In this document: one piece after another, positions 44,031 to 52,792 of the stretch
Layout of the letters: every line of letters begins with the position of its first letter
Position numbering within the stretch: position 1 is the stretch's first letter
Source of the DNA: Bog-473 sp963836605
Lineage (GTDB): Bacteria; Actinomycetota; Acidimicrobiia; Acidimicrobiales; RAAP-2
Direction: 5' to 3'
Assembly: GCA_963836605.1 (NCBI GenBank)
Contig: CAWIKB010000009.1
Coordinates: forward strand, 248,001 to 312,000
DNA length: 64,000 bases
Program-made: the position numbers and the translations under genes
Notes under the pieces: generated by a model
The model's input: the letters and a program-made list of their open reading frames with translations, nothing else
The model's database searches: none
What the model was told of the DNA's origin: nothing

Positions 44031-44947
44031 AACAGCCTCCTCATCGCTTTGCGGACGAGGGCGAGATGAAGCTCGCCGTGCCTCCGCATTTCTGGAAAGC
44101 GAGCTTGCACCCAACACCAAGTAGCCACCCGCGCACTATTGAGTGTTTGGAGAAGCGCCAGGAGATCCATATCCACATCAACGTCCCTGAACGCTGCCAC
44201 GCCGTCGGGTGGAAGGAAAGCGAGATCCCATTCCACGGGCCCACGGCAGGCGTCCTCGAAGTCGATCCAACGGAGCCCAGTCGGCGTAAGCAGGCAGTTG
44301 CCCCGGTGTGGTTCGCCGTGTAGCCGCCGCTCTCGAAAGGTGCGCTTGCCGAGCCTGCTCACCAGGTCCGTGAAGGCCGCACGCAGGAACGCCCTGTCGA
44401 CTGGAAGCAAGGCTGCCATCCGGAGGTCATCGAAAAGTGCGATCCTGGTGCGCTCCAAGCCGAGTCGAAAACCAGGGAGCGCCACGTCGCACTCTTCCAG
44501 CGCCTCGTGAATTCTGAGTAGCGACTGCGCGACCATGTGGCCGTCTGCTTCGGCGTGTGGGTCGTGGTCCAAGCGGCTCCAAAGAGTGACGACCAGTTGC
44601 GTCTCTCTATCTCGCATAGGTCCGATCCCGGGAAATGGTGGTGCAATCGGCGCTCCCCTTACGGCGAGCGCCGAGGCAACGTCGTGCTCGCGGATCAAGG
44701 CCTGGGCGCTGTTTCCATGGGTTCCGACCTTGGCGATGACCGGAGAGGGCCTGAGCCAGACAACAGTGTGGTTCGTTTCTTGAATCAGCAGTGGTTCGCC
44801 AACCGGCAGACCGAGCTGATTGGCAACATCGATGGCAGCACGGCGACCCGGCGTCGTACCCTCAAATCTGGCTGCCCTCGGCGCCTCTCCCACGTCGCCA
44901 GTTTGACTCGACCTCCGTGCGAGCACGATCCCCTTTGGGACCCTCAT
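44027..44947 (-). CDS. Aminoglycoside-phosphotransferase-fold kinase, second copy
   Basis: 306 aa from ATG 44947, with GGGGAGCG upstream; the frame runs back through the tRNA gene, which cannot be coding. N-lobe: PVIAKVGTHGNSAQALIREH with the Lys and Glu. Brenner motif RRLHGEPHRGNCLLTP (Glu where most have Asp at the HGD position) and RWIDFEDACRGPVEWDLAFL. The HGE form occurs in a subgroup of this fold; the change at the catalytic Asp is notable. Coupled to the GNAT downstream. Confidence 0.82.
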   Translation of the reverse strand: MRVPKGIVLARRSSQTGDVGEAPRAARFEGTTPGRRAAIDVANQLGLPVGEPLLIQETNHTVVWLRPSPVIAKVGTHGNSAQALIREHDVASALAVRGAPIAPPFPGIGPMRDRETQLVVTLWSRLDHDPHAEADGHMVAQSLLRIHEALEECDVALPGFRLGLERTRIALFDDLRMAALLPVDRAFLRAAFTDLVSRLGKRTFRERRLHGEPHRGNCLLTPTGLRWIDFEDACRGPVEWDLAFLPPDGVAAFRDVDVDMDLLALLQTLNSARVATWCWVQARFPEMRRHGELHLALVRKAMRRLL

Positions 44948-45159
44948 CCCAGCGCTCCCCGAGTGGACGTCCGAGACCGAGGCGGATGGCCTCTCTTCGC
45001 TGTGGGTATCTCGGCGATCACTTCGCCGGCACCATGGACCGCCGTCCACGACCGAGAAGGGAGCGGGCCTGCGCACACGCAGCGCGCACGACGCCCTTTT
45101 GCGGCGAGGCGCGAAACGACAGAAATACCATCTGAACAGGGAAGCTCCGCCCGCTCGAG

Positions 45160-45231
45160 TGCGCCCCTCGGGATTCGAACCCGAAACCTGCGGATTAAGA
45201 GTCCGTTGCTCTGCCGTTGAGCTAGAGGCGC
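45160..45231 (-). tRNA. tRNA-Lys (anticodon CTT)
   Basis: 72 bases on the minus strand. Acceptor GCGCCTC pairs with GGGGCGC, then TA, D stem GCTC/GAGC with AACGGCA loop, anticodon stem ACGGA/TCCGC (four pairs plus an A-C mismatch), loop CTCTTAA with CTT at 34-36, T stem TCGGG/CCCGA with TTCGAAT, discriminator A. CCA is not encoded (ACTC follows). It borders the accessory gene stretch. Confidence 0.95.
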
Positions 45232-45308
45232 ACCGCAGAGTGTAGGCGAACAGTTCCGGATGGGTTGAGTTCCATTCGCCGGATTGACTCGCGAGTATTC
45301 TCAAGCGG

Positions 45309-47141
45309 ATGCGAGGCGTCGAAGCGGCATCGTCTCTCAGCTTCGATCGGCCATTGCGGGTCGCTGCCCTGGTCAAGCAGATTCCCGTTGGGGAGTCGAT
45401 GATCCTGGGTGCGAATCGGCGTTTGGTTCGCCAGGGTCTTGAACTCGAGATGAACGCCTACTGTCGGCGCGCCGTCTCGAAGGGCGTGGAGTGGGCCCGG
45501 GCCAGCGGCGGCATCTGTACCGTCTTCACGCTTGGCCCACCAACGGCCGAGGACGTGCTGCGCGAAGCCGTGGCGTGGGGTGCGGACATGGGGGTGCACC
45601 TGTGCGATCCCGCCTTCAGCGGATCGGACACGTTGGCCACGGCTAGGGCGCTCTCAGCGGCGATCACTCGATTCGGGGCGTTCGACCTGGTCCTCGTCGG
45701 CCGCAACACCCTCGACGGCGATACCGGCCAGGTGGGTCCCGAGATGGCCGAGCTGACCGGGCTGCCTTTTGCCGGCGGCGTTCGGGCCATGGAGCTGGCC
45801 GGGGAGACCCTGTCGCTCACGCTGGAACACGATGACGGCTGGGAGGCGGTCGAGGTGATGTTGCCGGCGCTCCTCTCCGTCGCCGAGCGCCTGTGCGAGC
45901 CCTGCAAGGTGGCCCCGGCACGACGGGCCGAGGTGTCGGGCGACAGAATTTGCCGGGTCACGGCAGACGAGCTCGGAGATGGACCGTGGGGTCAGGCCGG
46001 CAGCCCCACCACGGTCGGCACCACGCGAGCCCTTCACCAAGACCGGGTGGGCAAAGTCCTGACCGGTGATGTGGCGGACCAGGCGGCCGAGGCAGCTGCA
46101 CTCTTGGCCGCCCGGGGCGTTCTGAGCCCGTCGTCGGAGGCCGGCGACACGAGGATCGGAGTGGTGGCAGATCGTCAGGCTCGCACCGAGGCCGACCGAC
46201 GCAGCGATCCAGTCATCGCGGTCATCGTCGAGACGGGCCGCCCACGGGTGGGGGCCGAGCTACTCGGAGAGGCCGCCCGCCTGTCCGCTGTCGTTGGGGC
46301 TCGAGTCCACGCGCTGGCCTTCGATGGCGACGACCTCTCTGCCCTCGGGTCCCTGGGGGCGGACGAGGTGACCCATTTCGTCGGGCCAGCCATCGCGGAG
46401 GACGTGGCTGCGGCCGTCGTGCAGTGGTCGGCCCCACATCGACTTTGGGCGGTGTTGGGCCCCAGCACGGCCTTCGGGCGCGAAGTTCTGGGTCGCCTGG
46501 CTGCGGCCCTCGGCGCCGGCTTGGTGGGCGACGCCATCGGGCTGGAGATCTCCGAGGGCGAGTTGGTCAGCGCCAAGCCGGCCTTCTCGGGTGCGATGGT
46601 GGCGGACATCACCTGTACCTCCGACGTCCGGATGGTGTCGATGCGCCCGGGGGTCCTCCCCCTCCCACTTCACCGAGGGCGCGTGGCGCCCCTTTCGAAC
46701 TGGCCGTTGGTGCCGCGCGGACGCCTTCGTGTGGTGTCGCAGAGGCGGGACGACGATGTCGAGGTCCTGGCCCGGGCGGACGTGGTCATCGGCGTGGGTT
46801 CGGCCGTGCTCCCCGACGAGTACGAGCAACTCTCGCCCCTGGCTGCGCTTCTCGGCGCCGAGTTGGCGGCGACCCGCAAGGTGACCGACAAGGGGTGGGC
46901 GCCGCGCTCGCGTCAGGTGGGCATCACCGGCCGCAGCATCGCGCCGCGTCTCTTCGTTGCCCTGGGCTCGAGCGGAAAGTTCAACCACATGGTTGGGGTG
47001 CGGGCGGCAGGCACCATCCTGGCCATCAATGACGACCCCGAGGCTCCGGTGTTCCACCACTGCGACGTCGGAATCGTGGGTGACTGGCACGCGGTCGTGG
47101 CGGCCCTCACCGTGGCGCTGCGCCACGAGCACGAAAGCTGA
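45309..47141 (+). CDS. Single-chain electron transfer flavoprotein (EtfB-EtfA fusion)
   Basis: 610 aa. Residues about 15-265 are the beta subunit (RVAALVKQIPVGESMILGAN, LELEMNAYCRRAVSKGVEWA, DLVLVGRNTLDGDTGQVGPE, LPALLSVAERLCEPC). Residues about 300-610 are alpha (GAELLGEAARLSAVVGARVH, SAKPAFSGAMVADI, the FAD segment KGWAPRSRQVGITGRSIAPR, then VALGSSGKFNHMVG and ILAINDDPEAPVFHHCDVGI). Each is near normal size. ETF carries electrons from acyl-CoA dehydrogenases to the quinone pool. The FAD domain has SGKFNH where standard EtfA has SGAIQH. Acyl-CoA dehydrogenase genes follow. Confidence 0.93.
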   Translation: MRGVEAASSLSFDRPLRVAALVKQIPVGESMILGANRRLVRQGLELEMNAYCRRAVSKGVEWARASGGICTVFTLGPPTAEDVLREAVAWGADMGVHLCDPAFSGSDTLATARALSAAITRFGAFDLVLVGRNTLDGDTGQVGPEMAELTGLPFAGGVRAMELAGETLSLTLEHDDGWEAVEVMLPALLSVAERLCEPCKVAPARRAEVSGDRICRVTADELGDGPWGQAGSPTTVGTTRALHQDRVGKVLTGDVADQAAEAAALLAARGVLSPSSEAGDTRIGVVADRQARTEADRRSDPVIAVIVETGRPRVGAELLGEAARLSAVVGARVHALAFDGDDLSALGSLGADEVTHFVGPAIAEDVAAAVVQWSAPHRLWAVLGPSTAFGREVLGRLAAALGAGLVGDAIGLEISEGELVSAKPAFSGAMVADITCTSDVRMVSMRPGVLPLPLHRGRVAPLSNWPLVPRGRLRVVSQRRDDDVEVLARADVVIGVGSAVLPDEYEQLSPLAALLGAELAATRKVTDKGWAPRSRQVGITGRSIAPRLFVALGSSGKFNHMVGVRAAGTILAINDDPEAPVFHHCDVGIVGDWHAVVAALTVALRHEHES

Positions 47142-47203
47142 TCGCGGTCGCGGTCGCCGTGGCGCTTCCGCGGAGACCTGGGAGCGGAAGGAAGGCCCCC
47201 GAT

Positions 47204-47239
47204 GTCGCCGGCCCGGGACTCATGTCACGGGCCGGCGAC
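47204..47239 (+). terminator. Strong hairpin after the ETF gene
   Basis: GTCGCCGGCCCG and CGGGCCGGCGAC form 12 perfect base pairs around a 12-base loop, 62 bases after the ETF stop. A C-run follows instead of T-run. Likely terminator in a high-GC genome. Confidence 0.7.
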
Positions 47240-47302
47240 CCCCCCGAGGGGTCCCCCCAATGGCTGCACCCTCCCGAGTGCGCTAGGCAGGGTAGCACGG
47301 AG

Positions 47303-47320
47303 CCTGACACCAGCGTCAGG
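47303..47320. promoter_or_regulatory. Palindromic operator candidate, family 2, copy A
   Basis: CCTGACACCAGCGTCAGG, perfect 6-bp arms CCTGAC/GTCAGG. It lies 61 bases before the acyl-CoA dehydrogenase start. Related motifs occur at 52733-52748 and 57896-57911, each upstream of acyl-CoA pathway genes. Confidence 0.65.
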
Positions 47321-47381
47321 TACACTCCCGGCCACCTCATCTTCAACTTCACCATGGGGCCAGATCTCGGAAGGAGGGTCT

Positions 47382-48512
47382 GTGGACCTCGAGTTCACCG
47401 ACGATCAGGAGGAACTGCGGGCATCGGTTCGATCGTTCCTCCAAAAGGAATGCCCTCTCGACGTGGTCCGGGCGATGGTCGAGACCGGAGAGGCGCCCGA
47501 GAAACTCTGGGCCTCCATGGTCGGCCTCGATTGGCCGGGCCTGGCCATTCCCGAAGCCTGTGGGGGCGTGGGCCTTTCCTACGTGGAGATCGCGGTGGTG
47601 GTCGAGGAGTTGGGGCGGGTCGTCGCTCCGGGTCCGTTTCTCGCCACAACCACGCAATTCGCCTCCGTCGTTCGAGAGTTGGCAACTGCTGATCAGCAAC
47701 AACGATTTCTGGGTGCGGTCGCCACCGGCGCCATCACCGGGACGTTGGCGTTGGCCGACCACCCGCGGCGTTGGGGTCTCACCGATGTCACTTCACGGGC
47801 GGAGAAGACCGCGGGCGGGTGGCGCGTGTCCGGTACCAAGGTCGGAGTGCTCGCCGACCCTGGTACCGATGAGATCGTGGTCGTGGCCCGTGCGGGGGAG
47901 GGCATCGGTGCATTTGTTGTGCCAGGTGCCCAGAGCGGGCTGACGCCGGTGCACTCACTCGATGCGTCGCGGCCCCTCTTCACGGCAGTATTCGACGGGG
48001 TGGCCGTCCCGGCGGAACGAGTGCTGGGCGAGCCGGGGAGCGCGGCCACGTTCTCAGGCCTGACGCGAGCCATTGAGGAAGCGACCTTGGCCCTGGCGCT
48101 CGAGACGATCGGGACGTCGGAAGCCCTCTTTCAAATGGTGCTGGCCTACGTCAAGGATCGCCAGCAATTCTCGGTGCCCATCGGTTCGTTCCAGGCGGTC
48201 AAACACAAGATGGCCGATATGTTCGTGGCGATTGAGCGGGCGCGTGCGCTGTGCTACTACGCCGTGGCTGCCATTGAGGAGGACGCCGATTCCAGGGCGA
48301 TCGCGGTGGCCATGGCCAAGAGTGCCAGCGACGATTGCCAACGGCTGGTCTGTCAGGACTCGTTCCAGTCATTCGGTGGCATCGGCTTCACGTGGGAGCA
48401 CGACGGGCACATCCTCATCAAACGGGCGGAGACGACGGGCGCCCTCTTCGGCGGCGCGAGCATCCAGTCGCTCCTGGTCGCCGACAGTCTGGGAGTGACC
48501 ACCGGGCCCTGA
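47382..48512 (+). CDS. Acyl-CoA dehydrogenase (FadE-type)
   Basis: 376 aa from the GTG at 47382, with AAGGAGGG six bases upstream. N-terminal helical domain DLEFTDDQEELRASVRSFLQ, GLAIPEACGGVGLSYVEIAV, flavin barrel with GTLALADHPRRWG, C-terminal domain with KDRQQFSVPIGSFQAVKHKM and SFGGIGFTWEHDGHILIKRA. The usual catalytic Glu near the end (EGTxE) is not seen; the sequence there is GALFGGASIQ. Such subunits can be the non-catalytic half of a heterotetramer, as in actinobacterial steroid dehydrogenases (inference). Confidence 0.9.
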   Translation: MDLEFTDDQEELRASVRSFLQKECPLDVVRAMVETGEAPEKLWASMVGLDWPGLAIPEACGGVGLSYVEIAVVVEELGRVVAPGPFLATTTQFASVVRELATADQQQRFLGAVATGAITGTLALADHPRRWGLTDVTSRAEKTAGGWRVSGTKVGVLADPGTDEIVVVARAGEGIGAFVVPGAQSGLTPVHSLDASRPLFTAVFDGVAVPAERVLGEPGSAATFSGLTRAIEEATLALALETIGTSEALFQMVLAYVKDRQQFSVPIGSFQAVKHKMADMFVAIERARALCYYAVAAIEEDADSRAIAVAMAKSASDDCQRLVCQDSFQSFGGIGFTWEHDGHILIKRAETTGALFGGASIQSLLVADSLGVTTGP

Positions 48513-48526
48513 GGAGGACTGGAGCG

Positions 48527-48940
48527 ATGCGCGCCGGAGAATTGCTGATCTCAACCCTCGGGCTGGCGGCGCATCCCGAAGGTGGGTGGTATCGACCAAC
48601 GTGGGTGGCCGGGGCCGATGGCAATGAACGACCGGCCGGCAGCGCCATCTTCTACCTGCTCTTGGAGAGCGAGAGTTCGGCCCCGCATCGCATTGACGCC
48701 ACAGAGCTGTGGCACTTCTATGCCGGAGACCCACTCGAGCTCCGTTGCGAACGGCCCGGAGGTCAGGTCGACGTGCACGTGATGGGCCCGGACGTCGTCG
48801 GGGGACAGGAGCCCCAAGTCGTCGTGCCGCCCGGAACGTGGCAATCGGCCCGGCCACTCGGTGCCTACAGCCTGATGGGCTGCACCGTGTGCCCTGCCTT
48901 CACCTTCGAAGGCTTCGAGCTTCGTGGTGACGGCGGGTAG
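48527..48940 (+). CDS. Cupin-fold DUF985 protein
   Basis: 137 aa from ATG 48527, with GAGGAG about ten bases upstream; it starts 15 bases after the dehydrogenase stop. LGLAAHPEGGWYRPTWVA, SAIFYLLLESESSAPHRIDA, TELWHFYAGDPLELRC, VVPPGTWQSARPLGAYSLMG are typical of the DUF985/cupin_5 family (isomerase or sugar-binding cupins). Role unknown here. Confidence 0.9.
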   Translation: MRAGELLISTLGLAAHPEGGWYRPTWVAGADGNERPAGSAIFYLLLESESSAPHRIDATELWHFYAGDPLELRCERPGGQVDVHVMGPDVVGGQEPQVVVPPGTWQSARPLGAYSLMGCTVCPAFTFEGFELRGDGG

Positions 48941-49010
48941 GGGGTAGAACGTACGCTCAAGAGCGATACGCGAGACATCGAACGACGGGGCACACCGAGG
49001 AGGAGACCAC

Positions 49011-50984
49011 GTGAGCGAAGACCGAGAAGAAGGCCTTTCCGCTCTCCTGCACGAGACGCGGACGTTTCCGCCCCCTGACGCGTTGGTGAAGCGGGCGAAC
49101 GCCGGGCCGGGGATCTACGACGAGGCTTCCGCCGACCCTCTCGCCTTCTGGGCCTCACAGGCCGAGCGTCTGACCTGGGAGACCCCGTGGACCCACACGT
49201 TGGAGTGGGACCCACCCTTCGCCAAGTGGTTCGTCGGCGCCAAGCTGAACGTCGCCGTCAACTGTGTGGACCGCCACGTCGAGGCGGGCTTGGGCGACCG
49301 GGTGGCCTTCCATTGGGAGGGCGAGCCCGGGGACACCCGGACCATCACCTACGACGACCTCCTGCGGTCGGTGTGCCAGGCCGCCAACGGGCTGACCGAG
49401 CTCGGGGTGGGCACGGGCGACAAGGTCGCCATCTACATGCCGATGATCCCCGAGACGGTGGTGGCCATGCTGGCCTGCGCCCGCCTGGGAGCGCCCCACA
49501 CGGTGGTCTTCGGCGGCTTCTCCGCCGACGCGTTGCGGGGCCGGATCCTCGACTGTGACGCCCATTTCGTCGTCACGGCCGACGGCGGCTACCGCCGGGG
49601 CGCGGCCAGCCCCCTCAAGGCGGCGGTCGACGAGGCGGTCGCCGACTGTCCCGACGTCGAGAAGGTGCTCGTGGTCCGGCGCACGGGCCAGGAGGTGGCG
49701 TGGAACGAGGGTCGCGACGTGTGGTGGCACGACGCGGTCGAGCACCAGCCCGAGAAGCACCGGGCCGAGGCCTTCGAGGCCGAGCACCCGCTCTATATCA
49801 TGTACACCAGCGGCACCACGGCGAAGCCGAAGGGCATCCTGCACACCTCGGCGGGATACCTCACCCACGTGGCGGCCACCCACCGGCTGATCTTCGACAT
49901 CAAACCGGCCGAGGATGTCTTCTGGACCGCAGCCGACATCGGGTGGGTCACCGGGCACAGCTACATCGTCTACGGGCCGCTGGCCAACGGCACCACCTCG
50001 GTCATGTACGAGGGCACGCCCGACACCCCGGCCCGGGACCGCTGGTGGGAGATCATCGAGAAGTACAAGGTCAACATCCTCTACACCGCGCCCACCACCA
50101 TCCGCACCTTCATGAAGTGGGGCGAAGACCTCCCGGCCGGTCACGATCTCTCGAGCCTGCGGCTGCTGGGCTCGGTCGGCGAACCGATCAATCCGGAGGC
50201 CTGGATGTGGTTCCGGACCCATATCGGGGGTGACCGGTGCCCCATTGTCGACACGTGGTGGCAGACCGAGACGGGGGGCATCCTCATCACCCCACTGCCC
50301 GGCGTCACGGCCACCAAGCCCGGCGCCGCCATGACGCCCTTCCCGGGCATCGCCGTCGACATCATCGACAACGACGGGAACTCGGTGGGCAACGACGAGG
50401 GGGGCTACCTGGTCATCACCCAACCCTGGCCGGGGATGCTGCGTGGCATCTACGGAGACGACGAGCGCTACCGAGAGACCTACTGGTCCCGGTTCCCGGG
50501 CCGGTACTTCGCCGGCGACGGCGCCAAACGCGACCAGGACGGCGACATCTGGCTCCTGGGCCGGGTGGACGACGTGATGAACATCTCGGGCCACCGGATC
50601 TCGACGACCGAGGTGGAGCACGCTCTGGTCAGCGATCCGGCGGTGGCCGAGGCGGCGGTGGTCGGGGCCAGCGACCCCACCACCGGGCAGGGCATCGTGG
50701 CTTTCGTGACGGTGAAGGGGGCGGGTTTCGACAACGCGGCCGAGGGCGAGAAGTTCGTGGCCGAATTGCGGGATCACGTCGCCCGCGAGATCGGGCCCAT
50801 CGCCAAACCGCGGCAGATCATGCTGACCCCCGAGCTCCCCAAGACCCGCAGCGGCAAGATCATGCGCCGGCTGCTGCGTGACGTGGCCGAGCACCGGGAC
50901 CTCGGTGACGTGACCACCCTGCTCGATCCGACCGTCGTCAACGCCATCAAGGAGCGCATGAGCGACGGAGCCGACGAGGACTAG
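49011..50984 (+). CDS. acsA: Acetyl-CoA synthetase (AMP-forming)
   Basis: 657 aa from a GTG at 49011, with GAGGAGAC upstream; standard length. Motifs: MYTSGTTAKPKGILHT (P-loop), ADIGWVTGHSYIVYGPLAN, DTWWQTETGGILITPLPG, YFAGDGAKRDQDGDIWLLGR, and C-terminal LPKTRSGKIMRRLLRD with the adenylation Lys that is the usual acetylation target. It activates acetate (or propionate) to the CoA ester. Ends convergent with the thiolase gene. Confidence 0.95.
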   Translation: MSEDREEGLSALLHETRTFPPPDALVKRANAGPGIYDEASADPLAFWASQAERLTWETPWTHTLEWDPPFAKWFVGAKLNVAVNCVDRHVEAGLGDRVAFHWEGEPGDTRTITYDDLLRSVCQAANGLTELGVGTGDKVAIYMPMIPETVVAMLACARLGAPHTVVFGGFSADALRGRILDCDAHFVVTADGGYRRGAASPLKAAVDEAVADCPDVEKVLVVRRTGQEVAWNEGRDVWWHDAVEHQPEKHRAEAFEAEHPLYIMYTSGTTAKPKGILHTSAGYLTHVAATHRLIFDIKPAEDVFWTAADIGWVTGHSYIVYGPLANGTTSVMYEGTPDTPARDRWWEIIEKYKVNILYTAPTTIRTFMKWGEDLPAGHDLSSLRLLGSVGEPINPEAWMWFRTHIGGDRCPIVDTWWQTETGGILITPLPGVTATKPGAAMTPFPGIAVDIIDNDGNSVGNDEGGYLVITQPWPGMLRGIYGDDERYRETYWSRFPGRYFAGDGAKRDQDGDIWLLGRVDDVMNISGHRISTTEVEHALVSDPAVAEAAVVGASDPTTGQGIVAFVTVKGAGFDNAAEGEKFVAELRDHVAREIGPIAKPRQIMLTPELPKTRSGKIMRRLLRDVAEHRDLGDVTTLLDPTVVNAIKERMSDGADED

Positions 50985-50989
50985 GGAGT

Positions 50990-51017
50990 GGCCCGGGCCG
51001 GCTTCCGCGGCCGGGCC
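50990..51017. terminator. GC hairpin between convergent acsA and thiolase genes
   Basis: GGCCCGGGCCG and CGGCCGGGCC can pair over ten bases with one bulged G, loop of seven. The same segment also contains a direct repeat CGGGCCGGCTTC. Only 41 bases separate the two stops, so this likely ends transcription both ways. Confidence 0.55.
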
Positions 51018-51025
51018 GGCTTCGC

Positions 51026-52201
51026 TCAGGGGGCGCTGACCTCCAGCACGGTCGCGGAGCCCATGCCGCCACCGGCGCAGAGCGTGCCCACGCCGATGCC
51101 CCCGCCGCGACGGCGCAGCTCGTGCACGAGGGTGACCAGGATGCGGGTCCCCGACGCCGCCACCGGGTGCCCGATCCCCACCGCGCCCCCGTTCACGTTG
51201 ACGATGTCGTGCGGGAAACCGAGCTTGCGGGCACAGGCGACGGACATGGAGGCGAAGGCCTCGTTGATCTCGACCAGCTCGACGTCGGCGACGTCGAGAC
51301 CGGCCAGTTGCAGCGCCTTGGGCACGGCGATCGTCGGCGCCAGTCCGGTTCGGGCCGGCTCGATCCCGCATGAGTTCCAGGATCGGACCGTGGCCAGGAC
51401 CTCCATGCCATGGGTGTCGGCATAGTCCCGATCGACCACCACCATGGCGGCGCCGCCGTCGGCGATGCCGGAGGAATTTCCGGCCGTGATCGTCCCGTCT
51501 GGACCGGTGAGCGACGGGAGCGCGGCCAGCTTCTCCAAGGTGGTGTCGCGACGCGGATGCTCGTCGACACTGACCGTCGCGGTCTCGCCGCGACCGACCG
51601 GGACGGTGACGGGCACGATCTCGGCGGCGAAGCGCCCGTCGTCGGTGGCCGCCACGGCTCGGATGTTCGAGTGGTAGGACCAGTGGTCCGACTCGTCGCG
51701 GGTGATGCCGCACTCGCGGGCGGTGTTCTCACCCACGGTGATCAGCATGTTCATGTTGGGGGCGTCGGGCGTGTCGGGGTGGCTCGGGGGGATGAACTGC
51801 TGGACCCCGCCGAAGGGGAATGGAGACTTGGCGAACTGCAGGGGAGAACGGGTCATCGACTCGATGCCTCCGGCCACGATGACCCGGGCCATGCCCGATC
51901 GGATCTGGGCGGCGGCATCCTGGACCGCCATCATGCCGGTGGCGCATTGGCGCTGCACCGTCCCCCCCGGTGTGTCGGGGGGAAGACCCAGCACGTTGGC
52001 GATGTAGCGGGCCGTGCAACCGCCACCCTGGAGGACTTCGCCGATCAGCAGGTCGTCGATGTCACCGACGTCGATGCCGGCGGCCTCGATGGCGGCCGAA
52101 ACGGTCTGCGCCCCGATGTCCTGGAGGCTCAGGGGAGCCAAGGCCCGCCCGGAGCGCCCGATGGGGGTCCGTAGGGCGGCAACGATGACAGCTTCAGGCA
52201 T
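51026..52201 (-). CDS. Thiolase (acetyl-CoA C-acyltransferase)
   Basis: 391 aa, the normal length. Nucleophile Cys in QRQCATGMMA (about residue 86), NEAFASMSVACA, NGGAVGIGHPVAASG with the His, and GTLCAGGGMGSA with the second Cys: all catalytic residues are present. It cleaves or forms 3-ketoacyl-CoA. It starts 12 bases after the DUF35 stop, so both are one transcription unit; such thiolase-DUF35 pairs act as a complex in steroid side-chain and archaeal-type condensation systems. Confidence 0.93.
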   Translation of the reverse strand: MPEAVIVAALRTPIGRSGRALAPLSLQDIGAQTVSAAIEAAGIDVGDIDDLLIGEVLQGGGCTARYIANVLGLPPDTPGGTVQRQCATGMMAVQDAAAQIRSGMARVIVAGGIESMTRSPLQFAKSPFPFGGVQQFIPPSHPDTPDAPNMNMLITVGENTARECGITRDESDHWSYHSNIRAVAATDDGRFAAEIVPVTVPVGRGETATVSVDEHPRRDTTLEKLAALPSLTGPDGTITAGNSSGIADGGAAMVVVDRDYADTHGMEVLATVRSWNSCGIEPARTGLAPTIAVPKALQLAGLDVADVELVEINEAFASMSVACARKLGFPHDIVNVNGGAVGIGHPVAASGTRILVTLVHELRRRGGGIGVGTLCAGGGMGSATVLEVSAP

Positions 52202-52213
52202 GGCGGACCTCTC

Positions 52214-52621
52214 TCAGGGGCGGACGAAGACGGGGATGGTGAAGTCGTCGGAGATGGGCTGGAACGTGACCTTGAGGGCCATGCCGACCTCGAGCTCGTC
52301 GAAGGGCGTGTCGACCACATTGGTCATCATGCGGGGGCCCTCGGCCAGGTCGACGTGGGCCGCCACATAGGGCAGGCGGTCCTTGAAGGGCGGCATGTCA
52401 TTGCTGTAGATCACCGACCACGAGTAGAGGGTGGCATCGCCGCTGGCCTCGAACCACTCCACGTTCTCGCTCCAGCAGGTGGGGCAGAACGGCCTCGGGT
52501 AGTAGGAGTACGCATCGCAGTCCGTGCAATGCTTGATGAGCAGCCGCTCTTCCTTGGCCGCCTCCCAGAATTCGATGGTGTCGCCCTCGGGTGTCGGTAG
52601 GTCGAAGCGGACCATGCTCAT
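52214..52621 (-). CDS. DUF35 (Zn-ribbon/OB-fold) acyl-CoA-binding partner protein
   Basis: 135 aa from ATG 52621 (ATG 52615 two codons on is possible). The rubredoxin-like zinc ribbon is KHCTDCDAYSYYPRPFCPTC (two CxxC pairs), followed by an OB fold (ATLYSWSVIYSND, PYVAAHVDLAEGPRMMTNVV). DUF35 proteins shuttle acyl-CoA in complexes with thiolases or hydratases. First gene of the unit with the thiolase; divergent from the acyl-CoA synthetase, with a palindrome at 52733-52748 between. Confidence 0.9.
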   Translation of the reverse strand: MSMVRFDLPTPEGDTIEFWEAAKEERLLIKHCTDCDAYSYYPRPFCPTCWSENVEWFEASGDATLYSWSVIYSNDMPPFKDRLPYVAAHVDLAEGPRMMTNVVDTPFDELEVGMALKVTFQPISDDFTIPVFVRP

Positions 52622-52732
52622 TTTGCGCCTGTTCCCTTGGTCGTGCCCCATCAGATCGGTCTGCTGGGGGAGGTGATGGACGTCGTCTCCGGGATTGACC
52701 CCCGGTCGGGCATCGGCCATGCTGCAACGAAC

Positions 52733-52748
52733 CTGACACTGGCGTCAA
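52733..52748. promoter_or_regulatory. Palindromic operator candidate, family 2, copy B
   Basis: CTGACACTGGCGTCAA, in the divergent region of DUF35 (start 52621) and the acyl-CoA synthetase (start 52793). It differs from copy A (47304-47319) at two central bases and the last base. Confidence 0.6.
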
Positions 52749-52792
52749 CTTTCGGGCGCCGACGAGCACCTTGGGGGCCCCGGTACGTGTTG

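Noticed and set aside
42440..44947. Aminoglycoside resistance cluster
   Set aside because: The kinase fold alone does not show antibiotic resistance; no known resistance-enzyme signature was recognised.
38499..45231. Integrated element with att repeats at tRNA-Lys
   Set aside because: I looked for a second copy of the tRNA 3' end and for an integrase and saw neither.
44948..45376. N-terminal extension of the second kinase across the tRNA gene
   Set aside because: The tRNA folds fully, and ATG 44947 has a ribosome binding site and fits the family start.
49155..51713. Minus-strand frame of 852 codons opposite acsA
   Set aside because: His/Arg/Gly-rich shadow of a high-GC gene; acsA motifs are on the plus strand.
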